64,000 nt of DNA from Aldehydirespirator sp965116195 (lineage in GTDB: Bacteria > Actinomycetota > Acidimicrobiia > Acidimicrobiales > Aldehydirespiratoraceae). The translations under genes were made by a program, and so were the position numbers. The notes beneath the pieces are model-generated. The model did no database searches. It saw only the letters and a list, made by a program, of their open reading frames with translations, and was not told the DNA's origin. The DNA lies in NCBI GenBank assembly GCA_965116195.1, contig OZ220491.1:2480001-2544000 (forward strand), read 5' to 3'. Numbering within the stretch: position 1 is the stretch's first letter; every line of letters starts with the position of its first letter. Shown piece by piece: positions 33,058 through 41,933 of this stretch.

Positions 33058-34212
33058 ATGAGCCAGACCGACCGAACCACATCTAGCGACACCATGTTGC
33101 TGACAGAAGATGCCGACTTTTTGGAGTACTGCTATGGGCGGGTGCTGGGCGAATTGGGGTTTGCGCCGCAGCACGCGGCAGTGGTGGCGAGATGCGTTTC
33201 TGACGGTGACCGCAATGGCAAACTCACGCAGGGCATGGGAGTGTTTGAGATACCGGTTCTGTTGGCCCGTACCGGCACCCTGGACGTGACAGCCGTGCCT
33301 GAAGTTGTGGACGAAGGGCCGACCTGGCTGGTGGTGGATGCGCACCGTTCCTCAGGGCAATGGGCGTTGACCCTGGCCACCGAGGCAGCCATTGACAAAG
33401 CCCGTGAACATGCCATAGCGATTGCCTTTGCACGTGATTTCAACGATGCAGGTGCGTTCGGCACCTATGTGCGCATGGCAGCAGCCCAGAACATGATGGC
33501 CATGGCGACCAACAACAGCCTGCCGTTGGTGTCCCCATGGGGCGGGATGCAAAACGTGCTGTCAGGTGCTCCTTTCGCAGCGGCGACCCCCGGTGGTACA
33601 CACCCGCCGATCACCTGTGACATTCAGGCCATTGAAGTTCACGACGGCAACCTGAGCGAAGCCTACTTTCAAGGTGAGCGACTGTCCGGGCCGTACCTGG
33701 TGGACCCTGACACAGGCGAGTTGACCGACGACCCGGCACCCTACTTCAAACAAATGGAGGACTACGGTCGGATATCTGACTGCGAGGCACCATCAGTGTT
33801 CAGCTCACCACGTCTTTATGCCTTCAACTTGTTCACCGAGATGCTCGCCGGCATCATCAACCCCGGTGCCCGCATGAGTCCGCAAATACCCGGGCCACCC
33901 TCATACTGGCTGGAACCCCGCACCGAGGCCCTCACCGGTGGAGCCTGCGTGATCGTGATTGACCCGTCACACTGGATGCCCCCTGGGGAAGTCGGCCAGA
34001 AGTCCGACACGCTCGTACAAGCCGTCAAGAGCGCCAAACGCCGCCCCGGTGTCACGGAGATCTTCCTGCCAGGCGAGCGCGGTTGGCGAGCCAAAACTGC
34101 CGGTGAACCGGTAGCAGTCCTGCCCGCTCATTGGGAGTCATTCGTCCAGATAGTCGAAAGCGTCAAACTAACCATTGATGACCTGCGCAGCGAGCACGCC
34201 AAACTGAACTGA
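33058..34212 (+). CDS. Malate/L-lactate dehydrogenase (Ldh_2) family oxidoreductase
   Basis: A 384-residue NAD(P)-dependent dehydrogenase of the Ldh_2/YlbC class. The NN motif ATNNSLPLVSPWGG and the C-terminal MFTEMLAG-type helix (LFTEMLAGIINPGARMSP) are family marks, and FLPGERGWRA is the usual GE-R loop near the end. The segment equivalent to the catalytic DxxGxxSHG reads DRNGKLTQGMGVF, with Gln in place of His. It therefore may use a changed mechanism or substrate, or be weakly active. The start ATG at 33058 follows GAAGGGAG. It is divergent from the PhyH gene, which may share its pathway. Confidence 0.82.
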   Translation: MSQTDRTTSSDTMLLTEDADFLEYCYGRVLGELGFAPQHAAVVARCVSDGDRNGKLTQGMGVFEIPVLLARTGTLDVTAVPEVVDEGPTWLVVDAHRSSGQWALTLATEAAIDKAREHAIAIAFARDFNDAGAFGTYVRMAAAQNMMAMATNNSLPLVSPWGGMQNVLSGAPFAAATPGGTHPPITCDIQAIEVHDGNLSEAYFQGERLSGPYLVDPDTGELTDDPAPYFKQMEDYGRISDCEAPSVFSSPRLYAFNLFTEMLAGIINPGARMSPQIPGPPSYWLEPRTEALTGGACVIVIDPSHWMPPGEVGQKSDTLVQAVKSAKRRPGVTEIFLPGERGWRAKTAGEPVAVLPAHWESFVQIVESVKLTIDDLRSEHAKLN

Positions 34213-34540
34213 ACTGCATCTGCATCTGCATCTGCATACAGGTAGCCCCTTGATGCCGTGACCGTTGTGATGACAGCACCTGACCGAAACGACAGCCAAC
34301 CATCAGCACACAGGTAACGCCCCCCCCCCTGTGCGCAGCACCACAACACAACACGGCCACACATCAAGAAATACCCCGCCAACACCGCCGGCCTTTCTCG
34401 GGTTGGTGGGTGATCTGGTTTGTCAGGCTGTCTGCATATTCTTGTCGTCTGACATGAGTCTTATGGTAGCGACAGCATTGCGTTAGAAGCCCGACGGATG
34501 GCTACGCAGAGTAAGCAGCAGACCGATCTGCCTGACGGGA
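34213..34540. other. Intergenic region with CTGCAT microsatellite and C10 tract
   Basis: No gene. 34214-34238 holds four CTGCAT-type hexamers. Ten Cs lie at 34320-34329. 34389-34405 has a partial copy of the surface-gene terminator arm (CCTTTCTCGGGTTGGTGGG). Confidence 0.6.
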
Positions 34541-34583
34541 CCCGAGAAAGACCCCAGCAGTCATAGCCGGGGCCTCTCTCGGG
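34541..34583 (-). terminator. Hairpin terminator of giant surface gene 1
   Basis: CCCGAGAAAGACCCC and GGGGCCTCTCTCGGG form a strong stem around a short loop, 25 bp after the stop of the gene. Equivalent hairpins follow both paralogues. No long T tract follows. Confidence 0.75.
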
Positions 34584-34607
34584 TTGGTGGTGGGTGGACT
34601 CTGGGTT

Positions 34608-37600
34608 CTAGCTGGGAGTAGCTCTCGCCGTATTTGATACACGGCTTTCGCCGGCACCGTTCTTGGCTCGTATCTGGAACCGATACTCCGTACCAGCGGT
34701 CAAACCCGACACCGTATGAGAAGTGGTCGTGGCATCTGAACCAGAAATATCTGCCCACGCAAAATCAGCCCAAGCGGTAGAGTCAGTTCTCTGACGATAC
34801 TGATACACATCAATCGAAGCATCACCAGGATCATCCCACGACAAATCCACCGACCCCGAACCAGCCGTAGCAGACAACCCCGTCGGCTTGGCAGGCACAA
34901 CAGTAGTCGTAGTAGTCGTTGTTGTGGGGGTTGTTCCGATACCGGTTTGGGTCCAGTACGTGTACACGGTTTCTGACCACTTGTCGCATGTTGAGTTGTA
35001 TACACCTATCCGGGCATAGTAACCGAGGCCTACTGTCAAGCCTGCTACAGTCACGGAGAATGCGGTGTCCGTGCTCGTGATTTCAGCGTCATGAGCTGCA
35101 TCGCCTACGTTGGGTCCGGTATTGATACGCACCCTGAGGTCGTATTTTAGGCTCGCCGCCAAAGCGCAGCCACCCACAGTCGCGCTGGGCCGTTTCCAGG
35201 TGAGGGTCACACCGGTACCCGACGCCACGGCTTTGAAGTCCCGCACAGGTGCGGTTTCGCTAGCCGCGAGTGTTGTGGTTGTCGTGGCTGTGGACGCCCC
35301 GGCTTCGCGGTAGTTCACGATACCAACAATCGCGGTGGTGTAGTCGAGATCACCGGTAGCACCGGGCGCGTTGGTGTCAGCGTATATCAAAAGAGCGGTG
35401 GAACGTTCAGTGTTCGCGGTGTCGGGATCCGGGTCATCCATCCGCAGCGACACCGTGAAACTGCCATCAGCGCCGGTCACATGAGGAGTCCGGAATCCGT
35501 CCAGATAGTTGCCAGGCGGCTCCTCATCGTAAGGGGAAGCAGTTCTGTAAAGACGGGTCAGGTGACCGGAGTGAATACCGCGTATCACGCTGAACTTGGC
35601 AGCACCCGTACCATCAGCACCCGCTGTGGTGTCAGCACCGTCTGTGTCTTTGAGTTGCACCGTGACAGTCACATCGTCACCGAACTCAGCATCCACGAAC
35701 ACCCTGGTGTCTTCTTCTGTAAACGCCTTGTCAACTTTGGCACCATCAGTCATCACCGTGAAACCAGCCGCCGCTTTGCCGGCAGGCACGGTGGTGGTGG
35801 GCGCGTCCCCGGACGTGGTCCGTGTGCCTTCTGACATCAGCACATAAAAGAAATGGAACCGAGTGTTGCCGTTACCAGAAGCAGCTGGGCCGTTGACCTC
35901 CTCAACCACACTAACCACACGAGTCTGAACAGTGCCAGCCGTGCTGGTATCAGGATCCGCGGGAGCAACGACAACAAACGAAGCCCTACCAGCACTGTCC
36001 GTCACCAGAGTATCAGGATCAACATCCGTAACCGCGGTCTGTGTCCCACAACCACCCGTACACACAGGATTAACCTCATCACTAGCAACAACAGCCTTAC
36101 TGTTATCCGTGGCCGTGGTAGCCGTAGCATCCACCTTAGTTATATAAGTACGCAACGTAACAGGATTCGTACCATCAGCCCCAACCGCAGCGTTCTTCAC
36201 CTTGTCACCATCATCCTCATCCGTATACTTCAACTGCACCGTAAACCGTGACCAATCACCAAACTTCATCGAATAATACGCAGTGCCAGCAGTATCAGTC
36301 ATCATCGTGTTCTTAACCGCCTCGGTATCAGCAGTAATCGTCAACGACTCCGCCGCCACCCGAGCCACAGTAGTAGTCGTAGTCGTAGTAGTCGTAGTAG
36401 TCGTAGTAGTCGTAGTCGTGGTAGTAGAAGTAGTGGCACCACCCGAAGGCATCGTGGAGGTAGTACTAGTAGTAGTGGTGGTGGTAGTGGTAGTAGTGCC
36501 CGTCATTGTGGTGGTGGTCAACTCAAACCGGGCTATGTCAGCGCTGTTGTCGTGATCATAAGACTCCCAGTGCAACCTCGCAGTTATCGGCATCTCCTTG
36601 AGCGCCTTCGCCAAAGCTGCCTCGAAGGCTGTTTTGGTGACGAAGTTGCCATTGAGCAGGAATATGTCGTTGTCGTCATAGCGAACCTGATGCGGCACAA
36701 CCCCATCACCGTTGTCGGAGTCCACGATGATCTCACCCGTAGCCGGATTACCGGCCAACACGAGCAGTTTGTCATCGGCGGCTTGTGCTTCTTTGCTGGT
36801 ACGGATCGCCCACAACACCGAGGTCCCACCGCATCTGTCCTTACCACCTGTGTTCGTTGCACTGTGACAACCAGTGTCAGCCGCGCCTGCGGCGTCACCG
36901 TTCCAGGTGGCAGTAATCGTCTCCTTTGATGCGGTGTCTACTTTTTGGGTGTAACCAATACGCACCATGCCATCAGAACCCGTGCGACGCTCCGACTTCG
37001 GCAGATTCGACACCGTCATCGTGTCAGTGTTCAGATCTGAGGTGAGCAGTATCGGCTGGTTACGCATACCAACCCCGTACTGATCACGCACCGCCACCTG
37101 AATACTGTTCGACCCGGACGTACCAGCCGCTGCGACCACCACAAACGGATGCACCGGCATCGGGGTCACATGAGACACCACCGCCGCCGCGTCAGAAAAC
37201 ACCACAAACTGCTCCTTGGCACCAGCAGGCGCGTTATCTGACGGGGTCAACGTCCACACCACCGTCCGATACTGACCAACACTGGTCGGGTTCGGATCAG
37301 ACGCCGTCACACTGAACGACACCCTGCCACTACTGTCAGAAGTAACAGTCGCGGCTTCGGTGACGCTCACCAACGCCGCCGCCGTCGCCGCGGCAACAGT
37401 GGAGTGTTGACCGGTGTAGGTCTTTTTCTGCAACGTGTACTTCGCCGGTTTGGACCCGTCGGTGCCGACCGTGGCGTTGCTTGTCACACCCTCGGTGTTG
37501 GTGGACTGCAACTGGCCCGTGAACTCCAAACTCGAACCGAACCGCACATGAAACGTGGCCTTTTGTGCTGGTGACACCATCAACGAACTCGCCGCCACCG

Positions 37601-38819
37601 GCAGACTCGCCAACCGGAGTTTGAACACGTCGGTGTCCTCGTCGAACTTGTCACCAACCCGACCGGACCACACCCACACTGTCACATCCGACCCCGACGC
37701 ATCCGTGACGCTCAACCTGGTGTTACCGTCCGCGTCGGTGGCCGGGTCGACCACATCAATCTGACACTTCGTGGTACCACTCTCGATGGCTTTGACCAGT
37801 GCGGCGCATTCGCCGAGATTATCAAACGCCTTGCCCTCATCATCAGTCGCCACATAGAAACCGTCGATGATCTCAGCGCGTACCGGCATGAAATCACTGT
37901 CACGCACCGACACCACCACCGTGCGGCCATCAGCCTGCGCCGTCAACCCAACCGGCCGCACATTCGTATGCGCCAACATCCGCGTCACGAACGACGCCAC
38001 ATTCTTACGCGGCACAGTACCGGACGGATCAAACGCTGACTGATCACCAGCGCTGCCCGTCGTCAACCCCAACTCATACGCAATACTCACAAGATCATCA
38101 TCACCACGCGACAACATTGACCGCGCGTCAGCGAAATGATCCACCTTGGCAGCAGCCACACCCTTCAAACTCCCGTTCGTGTTGAACAAATCCGGGCTCG
38201 CCAACCGCAAAAACGCCACCAACGCAGACACCACCTCCAAACGCGTCGCCGACATATCCGGAGCAAACGAATCAGCCGACGCACCGGAGAGGATCATGTT
38301 GGCCGTCAACACCCCGATCGCGGTACGACGCTCTTCGTCCAAACCCTCAACATCAGAGAACCCGTCGGCACCGTCACCGGTCAAATCCAGACCGGCGATC
38401 TTCGCGGCGCGGTGCAACATCAACGCCAACTGCGAACGCGTCACAAACCCACCGGGATCAAACCGCTCCGCCGTTTTGCCGACCGTGACCCCGTAATACG
38501 CCAGACAGTTGATCGCCTCCTCGGCACCCAACCCCTCAATGTCACCAAAACCCGAGTCGTCCAACGCTTCGCCGACACACGCCGAAAACACCGGCAACTT
38601 GTCAGCCACAGCCGTATTCCCAGCACCAGTCGTGACCTCAGCAGACCCGGCAGGGCTCACCACCACAACCGAACCAACCAACGCCACCACAAACAACACC
38701 ACCAAACCACACCAGCCACACCGCCGAGAACCCCGACGGCCACCTGAACGGGAACCTAGAGCACTAAGCGCCCCCCCCCCTCGGTGGGAACCACTAAACA
38801 ACTGAGACATCAGCCCCAT
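34608..38819 (-). CDS. Giant SLH / Ig-like / FnIII surface protein, copy 1 (in frame, G10)
   Basis: From ATG at 38819 (MGLMSQLFSGSHR) the G10 tract encodes three Gly and the frame stays open for 1403 residues. A signal peptide (LVVLFVVALVGSVVVVSPAGSA) is followed by three SLH repeats (DKLPVFSACVGEAL to LTTGSAGDQ), which should anchor it to the cell wall. Several Ig-like bacterial repeats come next, each ending in DSSGRVSFSVTASDP or similar, then a Thr-rich spacer near 36350-36510, two more Ig-like repeats, and two FnIII domains, the last ending PKPTGLSA to the stop. Copies 2 and 3 are nearly identical in the first 800 residues. A longer in-frame extension upstream is not used. Likely S-layer component or adhesin. 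Confidence 0.88.
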   Translation of the reverse strand: MGLMSQLFSGSHRGGGALSALGSRSGGRRGSRRCGWCGLVVLFVVALVGSVVVVSPAGSAEVTTGAGNTAVADKLPVFSACVGEALDDSGFGDIEGLGAEEAINCLAYYGVTVGKTAERFDPGGFVTRSQLALMLHRAAKIAGLDLTGDGADGFSDVEGLDEERRTAIGVLTANMILSGASADSFAPDMSATRLEVVSALVAFLRLASPDLFNTNGSLKGVAAAKVDHFADARSMLSRGDDDLVSIAYELGLTTGSAGDQSAFDPSGTVPRKNVASFVTRMLAHTNVRPVGLTAQADGRTVVVSVRDSDFMPVRAEIIDGFYVATDDEGKAFDNLGECAALVKAIESGTTKCQIDVVDPATDADGNTRLSVTDASGSDVTVWVWSGRVGDKFDEDTDVFKLRLASLPVAASSLMVSPAQKATFHVRFGSSLEFTGQLQSTNTEGVTSNATVGTDGSKPAKYTLQKKTYTGQHSTVAAATAAALVSVTEAATVTSDSSGRVSFSVTASDPNPTSVGQYRTVVWTLTPSDNAPAGAKEQFVVFSDAAAVVSHVTPMPVHPFVVVAAAGTSGSNSIQVAVRDQYGVGMRNQPILLTSDLNTDTMTVSNLPKSERRTGSDGMVRIGYTQKVDTASKETITATWNGDAAGAADTGCHSATNTGGKDRCGGTSVLWAIRTSKEAQAADDKLLVLAGNPATGEIIVDSDNGDGVVPHQVRYDDNDIFLLNGNFVTKTAFEAALAKALKEMPITARLHWESYDHDNSADIARFELTTTTMTGTTTTTTTTTTSTTSTMPSGGATTSTTTTTTTTTTTTTTTTTTTVARVAAESLTITADTEAVKNTMMTDTAGTAYYSMKFGDWSRFTVQLKYTDEDDGDKVKNAAVGADGTNPVTLRTYITKVDATATTATDNSKAVVASDEVNPVCTGGCGTQTAVTDVDPDTLVTDSAGRASFVVVAPADPDTSTAGTVQTRVVSVVEEVNGPAASGNGNTRFHFFYVLMSEGTRTTSGDAPTTTVPAGKAAAGFTVMTDGAKVDKAFTEEDTRVFVDAEFGDDVTVTVQLKDTDGADTTAGADGTGAAKFSVIRGIHSGHLTRLYRTASPYDEEPPGNYLDGFRTPHVTGADGSFTVSLRMDDPDPDTANTERSTALLIYADTNAPGATGDLDYTTAIVGIVNYREAGASTATTTTTLAASETAPVRDFKAVASGTGVTLTWKRPSATVGGCALAASLKYDLRVRINTGPNVGDAAHDAEITSTDTAFSVTVAGLTVGLGYYARIGVYNSTCDKWSETVYTYWTQTGIGTTPTTTTTTTTVVPAKPTGLSATAGSGSVDLSWDDPGDASIDVYQYRQRTDSTAWADFAWADISGSDATTTSHTVSGLTAGTEYRFQIRAKNGAGESRVSNTARATPS
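36350..36515. repeat. Thr-codon microsatellite of surface gene 1
   Basis: Runs of GTAGTCGTAGT on the plus strand (ACT/ACC/ACG codons on the minus) encode the Thr-rich spacer. Equivalent spacers are at about 47325-47475 and 52070-52215, of different lengths, so this is another length-variable site. Confidence 0.85.
38771..38780 (-). repeat. G10 coding tract of surface gene 1 (ON)
   Basis: Ten Cs on the plus strand, codons 14-16 plus one base. Read from 38819, CGA GGG GGG GGG GCG CTT keeps the frame. Confidence 0.9.
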
Positions 38820-39650
38820 CCTTTCTGTCATCTGACTTTGCCGACAGCACCCACACCGGGCACCACCGAACACGGACCATACCACACCCCAACCGACACA
38901 ACACCACACGGCCACAAACCGCACGACACCGCATCCGCCAGAGCGAGCACCACAACACCATACATCAACAACCCCCCCCCCCCCCCAACCCGGCACCCAA
39001 AAAATCTCTGACAAGACACGACCACACCACCCGCCGACACCCAAATACCACACACCCCGTCAACCGTCTATCCCAAGCCACCCGTCAGGCGCTCCACGCC
39101 ACCAAACACATCTTCACCGCAACCTACGCACGCCTCCGGCAGTTGACCGCCACACCCCCCAACCACCAACAATCCAGGACCCCAAAAAACCTCTGACAAG
39201 GCACGACCACACCACCCGCCGGTACCCCAAAACCATCCACACCCCCCCCCCCGCACCACCACTGCCCGAGGAGCCTCCTCAAACAAGAACCTCAACCACC
39301 AACCCACCCCAAAAGACACCATGAGGCTCAACAGCCACCTCAACCCGTTCCACCCCCACCGAAGACCGCTAGCACAACCTATTGACAGGGCAGATCACTC
39401 CTAACCGTTCCACCTCACCAGAGACCACCCGAAAACCAACCCAGCAAGCTGATCCTGGCCAGGCACCAACCGTTCCACATTCACCAGGAACCATCCCCAA
39501 CAACCGAATTTTTGCGCGACCTCAACACCACCCCTGACAACCGCCACCGACCCATCGCCGATACCAACCGCCAGCCATCAAGATCTGTCCCGTTGCGATC
39601 ACCAGAGGAACCCCGCCAGTCTGTCTGGCCGTAGCCTCAAGAACCACACG
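38820..39650. other. Long upstream region with poly-C tracts and repeats
   Basis: No gene is supported in about 830 bp. C15 lies at 38972-38986, beginning 153 bp upstream of the gene 1 start, and C11 at 39242-39252. CTCTGACAAGxCACGACCAC occurs at about 39006 and 39191, each after an A-run, so about 185 bp may be duplicated. Three or four AACCGTTCCACnnTCACCAG-like copies, about 60 bp apart, lie between 39345 and 39500. Confidence 0.6.
38972..38986. promoter_or_regulatory. C15 tract upstream of surface gene 1
   Basis: Fifteen Cs start 153 bp before the start codon. Gene 2 has C13 at the same distance. Such tracts can vary promoter spacing; no -10/-35 pair is clear, so the effect is inferred. 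Confidence 0.5.
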
Positions 39651-40577
39651 ATGATTGAGATCGACGAAATTGACCGGACGCTGATTGACGAACTCGTGGC
39701 AGACGGCCGAGCCAGCTACACGACTCTGGCACGCAACGTCTCAATGTCCCAAGCCGCGGTGAAGGCCCGGGTCACGCGACTGATCAACAACGGGACCATC
39801 CACATACTCGGACGCATTGATCCCCGCGCTCTCGGCTACGGCGAGTTTCTCTACTGCCTTGTGGACGTGGACGGCCCCGTTGCCCCGACCGCTCAACGGC
39901 TCGCAGCGATGAACGAGACCGCCTTTGTGCTGATACTGGCCGGGTCAGGCGGCCTTTTCGTGGAGTTGCGAGCCCGTGACACAGAACATCTGACAGCAGC
40001 CGTCGAGACTGTACGAACTGATCCCCAGGTGCGAGGACTCAACGCCGCCACGCTGGTGTCCTACTACAAGCAGGACTGGTCCCAGATCGGTGTTGGCCCG
40101 ACTGTGCAGGCCCATCATGTCGCTGCGAGCCACCACGATGTGGACGCCATCGACATCAAACTGCTGGAACACCTGGCAGCCGACGGCAGAGCCACTTTCA
40201 CCGACATGGCCCGAACAGCAAGCATGTCGCAGGCCGCGACCCGCGAGCGAGTGCTGGGACTGCTGGCCGCGGGCGTTGTGACCGTGCAGACCATCGTGAG
40301 TCCCGGTGTTCACGGCGTGAAGGGCTACGCCGGACTGCTGATCGGTGTGGACGGCCCGGTCCGGCCTGTCGCAACCACCATCGCTGAACGCCCTGACGTT
40401 GCGCTGGTGGCAACGGTGCTGGGGAACTACGACATCGTGGTTGAGGCGGGGTACCGTGACGAATCTCATCTGGCCGAACTGCTTGACGAAATCCGAACTG
40501 TCAAACATGTACGCCAACTAGACGCCTTCGTGTACCTGGTCGAGGTGAAGGAGGAGATGACCGCGGGTCTGCGCTGA
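39651..40577 (+). CDS. Lrp/AsnC family regulator with two tandem Lrp units
   Basis: A duplicated Lrp/AsnC protein of 308 residues. HTH 1 is at about 5-50 (IDEIDRTLIDELVADGRASYTTLARNVSMSQAAVKARVTRL), followed by an effector-binding RAM domain. HTH 2 is at about 160-205 (VDAIDIKLLEHLAADGRATFTDMARTASMSQAATRERVLGL), with a second RAM domain ending VRQLDAFVYLVEVKEE. Lrp-type proteins sense amino acids; the 2-oxoacid dehydrogenase genes 1.4 kb downstream are a natural target (inference). ATG at 39651. The last codons are copied four times in the following array. Confidence 0.87.
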   Translation: MIEIDEIDRTLIDELVADGRASYTTLARNVSMSQAAVKARVTRLINNGTIHILGRIDPRALGYGEFLYCLVDVDGPVAPTAQRLAAMNETAFVLILAGSGGLFVELRARDTEHLTAAVETVRTDPQVRGLNAATLVSYYKQDWSQIGVGPTVQAHHVAASHHDVDAIDIKLLEHLAADGRATFTDMARTASMSQAATRERVLGLLAAGVVTVQTIVSPGVHGVKGYAGLLIGVDGPVRPVATTIAERPDVALVATVLGNYDIVVEAGYRDESHLAELLDEIRTVKHVRQLDAFVYLVEVKEEMTAGLR

Positions 40578-40810
40578 GCCAGCACCAACCCCATGACCCC
40601 GCCGAGTGGGACGTACAGGTACGAGGGGAGATGACCGCGGGTCTGCGCTGAGCCAGCACCAACCCCATGACCCCGCCGAGTGGGACGTACAGGTACGAGG
40701 GGAGATGACCGCGGGTCTGCGCTGAGCCAGCACCAACCCCATGACCCCGCCGAGTGGGACGTACAGGTACGAGGGGAGATGACCGCGGGTCTGCGCTGAG
40801 CCAGCACCAA
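40561..40810. repeat. 74-bp tandem repeat of the Lrp gene 3' end
   Basis: CCGCGGGTCTGCGCTGAGCC starts at 40561, 40635, 40709 and 40783, an exact 74-bp period with near identity. The unit includes the last codons and stop of the Lrp gene (GAGATGACC to CGCTGA). As 74 is not a multiple of three the repeat is non-coding. Short TGTCCGACCAxGTTxACCG copies follow at 40878-40945. Confidence 0.95.
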
Positions 40811-40946
40811 CACCCTCGGCAACACTCGGACAAGACGCCAGGCTCATGCACCAGCGTTCACCACCTCCGCCCACGTTTACCGTGTCCGACCACGTTTACC
40901 GTGTCCGACCATGTTGACCGTGTCCGACCATGTTGACCGTGTCCGG

Positions 40947-41795
40947 CTACGGCAGCAGACCTCCGTCCACGGGCACCAGTGCTCCATTGACATAACCCGC
41001 CGCCGGCGAGGCCAGAAAAGTCACCACTCGGGCCACGTCATCGGCACTGCCCCATCGCCGTAACGGCACCTCGTTGACTGATGCCTCGCCTGCGGCTTCA
41101 TCATCTGTACCGGACAGATCAGCCATGACTCGGTGATTGGCCACCGCCATCTGCGTGTCAATCAACCCGGGACACACGCCCACACAGCGAATCCCGTCAG
41201 GGCCGTGCTCCTTGGCGATGAGCTTGGTCATGGCAGCCAGACCAAACTTGGTCACGTTGTAGGCACCGTACCCGGCATCGGACACCAGACCAGCGACCGA
41301 GATGTTGTTGATGATCACGCCCTCACGCCTGGGGATCATCACCTCCAGGGCCAAAAGCGACATCCGCCGCGATCCCATTACGTTGACCTGCCAGGACAAG
41401 TCCCACTGTTCGTCGGTGCTGTCAACAAAGCGACCCACACCGGTGGTGGCACCGGCGTTGTTGAAGAGAATGTCCAGCGATCCGAATTCAGCGACGGTTG
41501 CCTGCACCAGGTCCCGGGCCTGCTGCGGATCGGTCACGTCCAGCGCCACACCCCAGGATCGCACCCCGAAGCGCTCACGAAGCTCCCCAGCCAGCGACTC
41601 AAGTTGCCTCGGGTCATCACCAAGCCCATGCGTGGTGTCCTGGCGCAACTCGGGCCGGTCACGTCCCAGGTCGGTGACCACCACGTCAGCACCGGCCTCG
41701 GCCAGACGCCAAGCGGTTGCCTCACCCATACCTCCGACACGGCCCGCACCCGTGATCAGTGCCACCCGTCCTCTCAGTTGCATCATTGACTGCAT
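40947..41795 (-). CDS. SDR family oxidoreductase
   Basis: A classical SDR of about 282 residues. Cofactor loop TGAGRVGGMG at 15-24, DVT at 86-88, NNAG at 112-115, Ser166, Tyr179 and Lys183 (YNVTKFG) form the active site, and VNGALVPVDGG closes the fold. ATG at 41795 is preferred because GGGAG lies seven bases upstream; the frame runs on far beyond, but only as antisense of the E1 gene. It is divergent from the E1-E2 genes with about 140 bp between, which include a palindromic element. Substrate unknown; the neighbours suggest branched or keto acids. Confidence 0.88.
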   Translation of the reverse strand: MQSMMQLRGRVALITGAGRVGGMGEATAWRLAEAGADVVVTDLGRDRPELRQDTTHGLGDDPRQLESLAGELRERFGVRSWGVALDVTDPQQARDLVQATVAEFGSLDILFNNAGATTGVGRFVDSTDEQWDLSWQVNVMGSRRMSLLALEVMIPRREGVIINNISVAGLVSDAGYGAYNVTKFGLAAMTKLIAKEHGPDGIRCVGVCPGLIDTQMAVANHRVMADLSGTDDEAAGEASVNEVPLRRWGSADDVARVVTFLASPAAGYVNGALVPVDGGLLP

Positions 41796-41837
41796 CGGTG
41801 GCTCCCTCGGCACACTCGGCTCCCTCGGCACCTCAGT

Positions 41838-41886
41838 GAAATTCCTGCCACAAGGGGGAATAATCCCTCTTAACTCCAGGAATATC
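41838..41886. promoter_or_regulatory. Palindromic element in the divergent SDR-E1 promoter region
   Basis: GAAATTCCTG at the left and CCAGGAATATC at the right flank GGGGGAATAATCCCTC, itself a dyad. It is the second full copy of the family at 17662-17710. Between divergent genes it could be an operator, for instance for the adjacent Lrp-type protein (inference). Confidence 0.5.
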
Positions 41887-41933
41887 GCAGAATCAACATT
41901 AAAATACTCGCGAAATCCACGAAAGGCCAGAGC

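Noticed and set aside
38820..39053. N-terminal extension of surface gene 1 to 39053
   Set aside because: It crosses the C15 tract and has no counterpart in gene 2's upstream frame; the shared MGLMSQLF start is better supported.
39068..39343. Minus-strand frame upstream of surface gene 1
   Set aside because: It is Gly/Trp/Val-rich translation through a C11 tract in a repeat-rich intergenic region and matches no family.
40466..40874. Three overlapping minus-strand frames in the 74-bp array
   Set aside because: All three frames stay open only because the repeat unit is 74 bp and lacks minus-strand stops; the peptides are permuted copies of each other.
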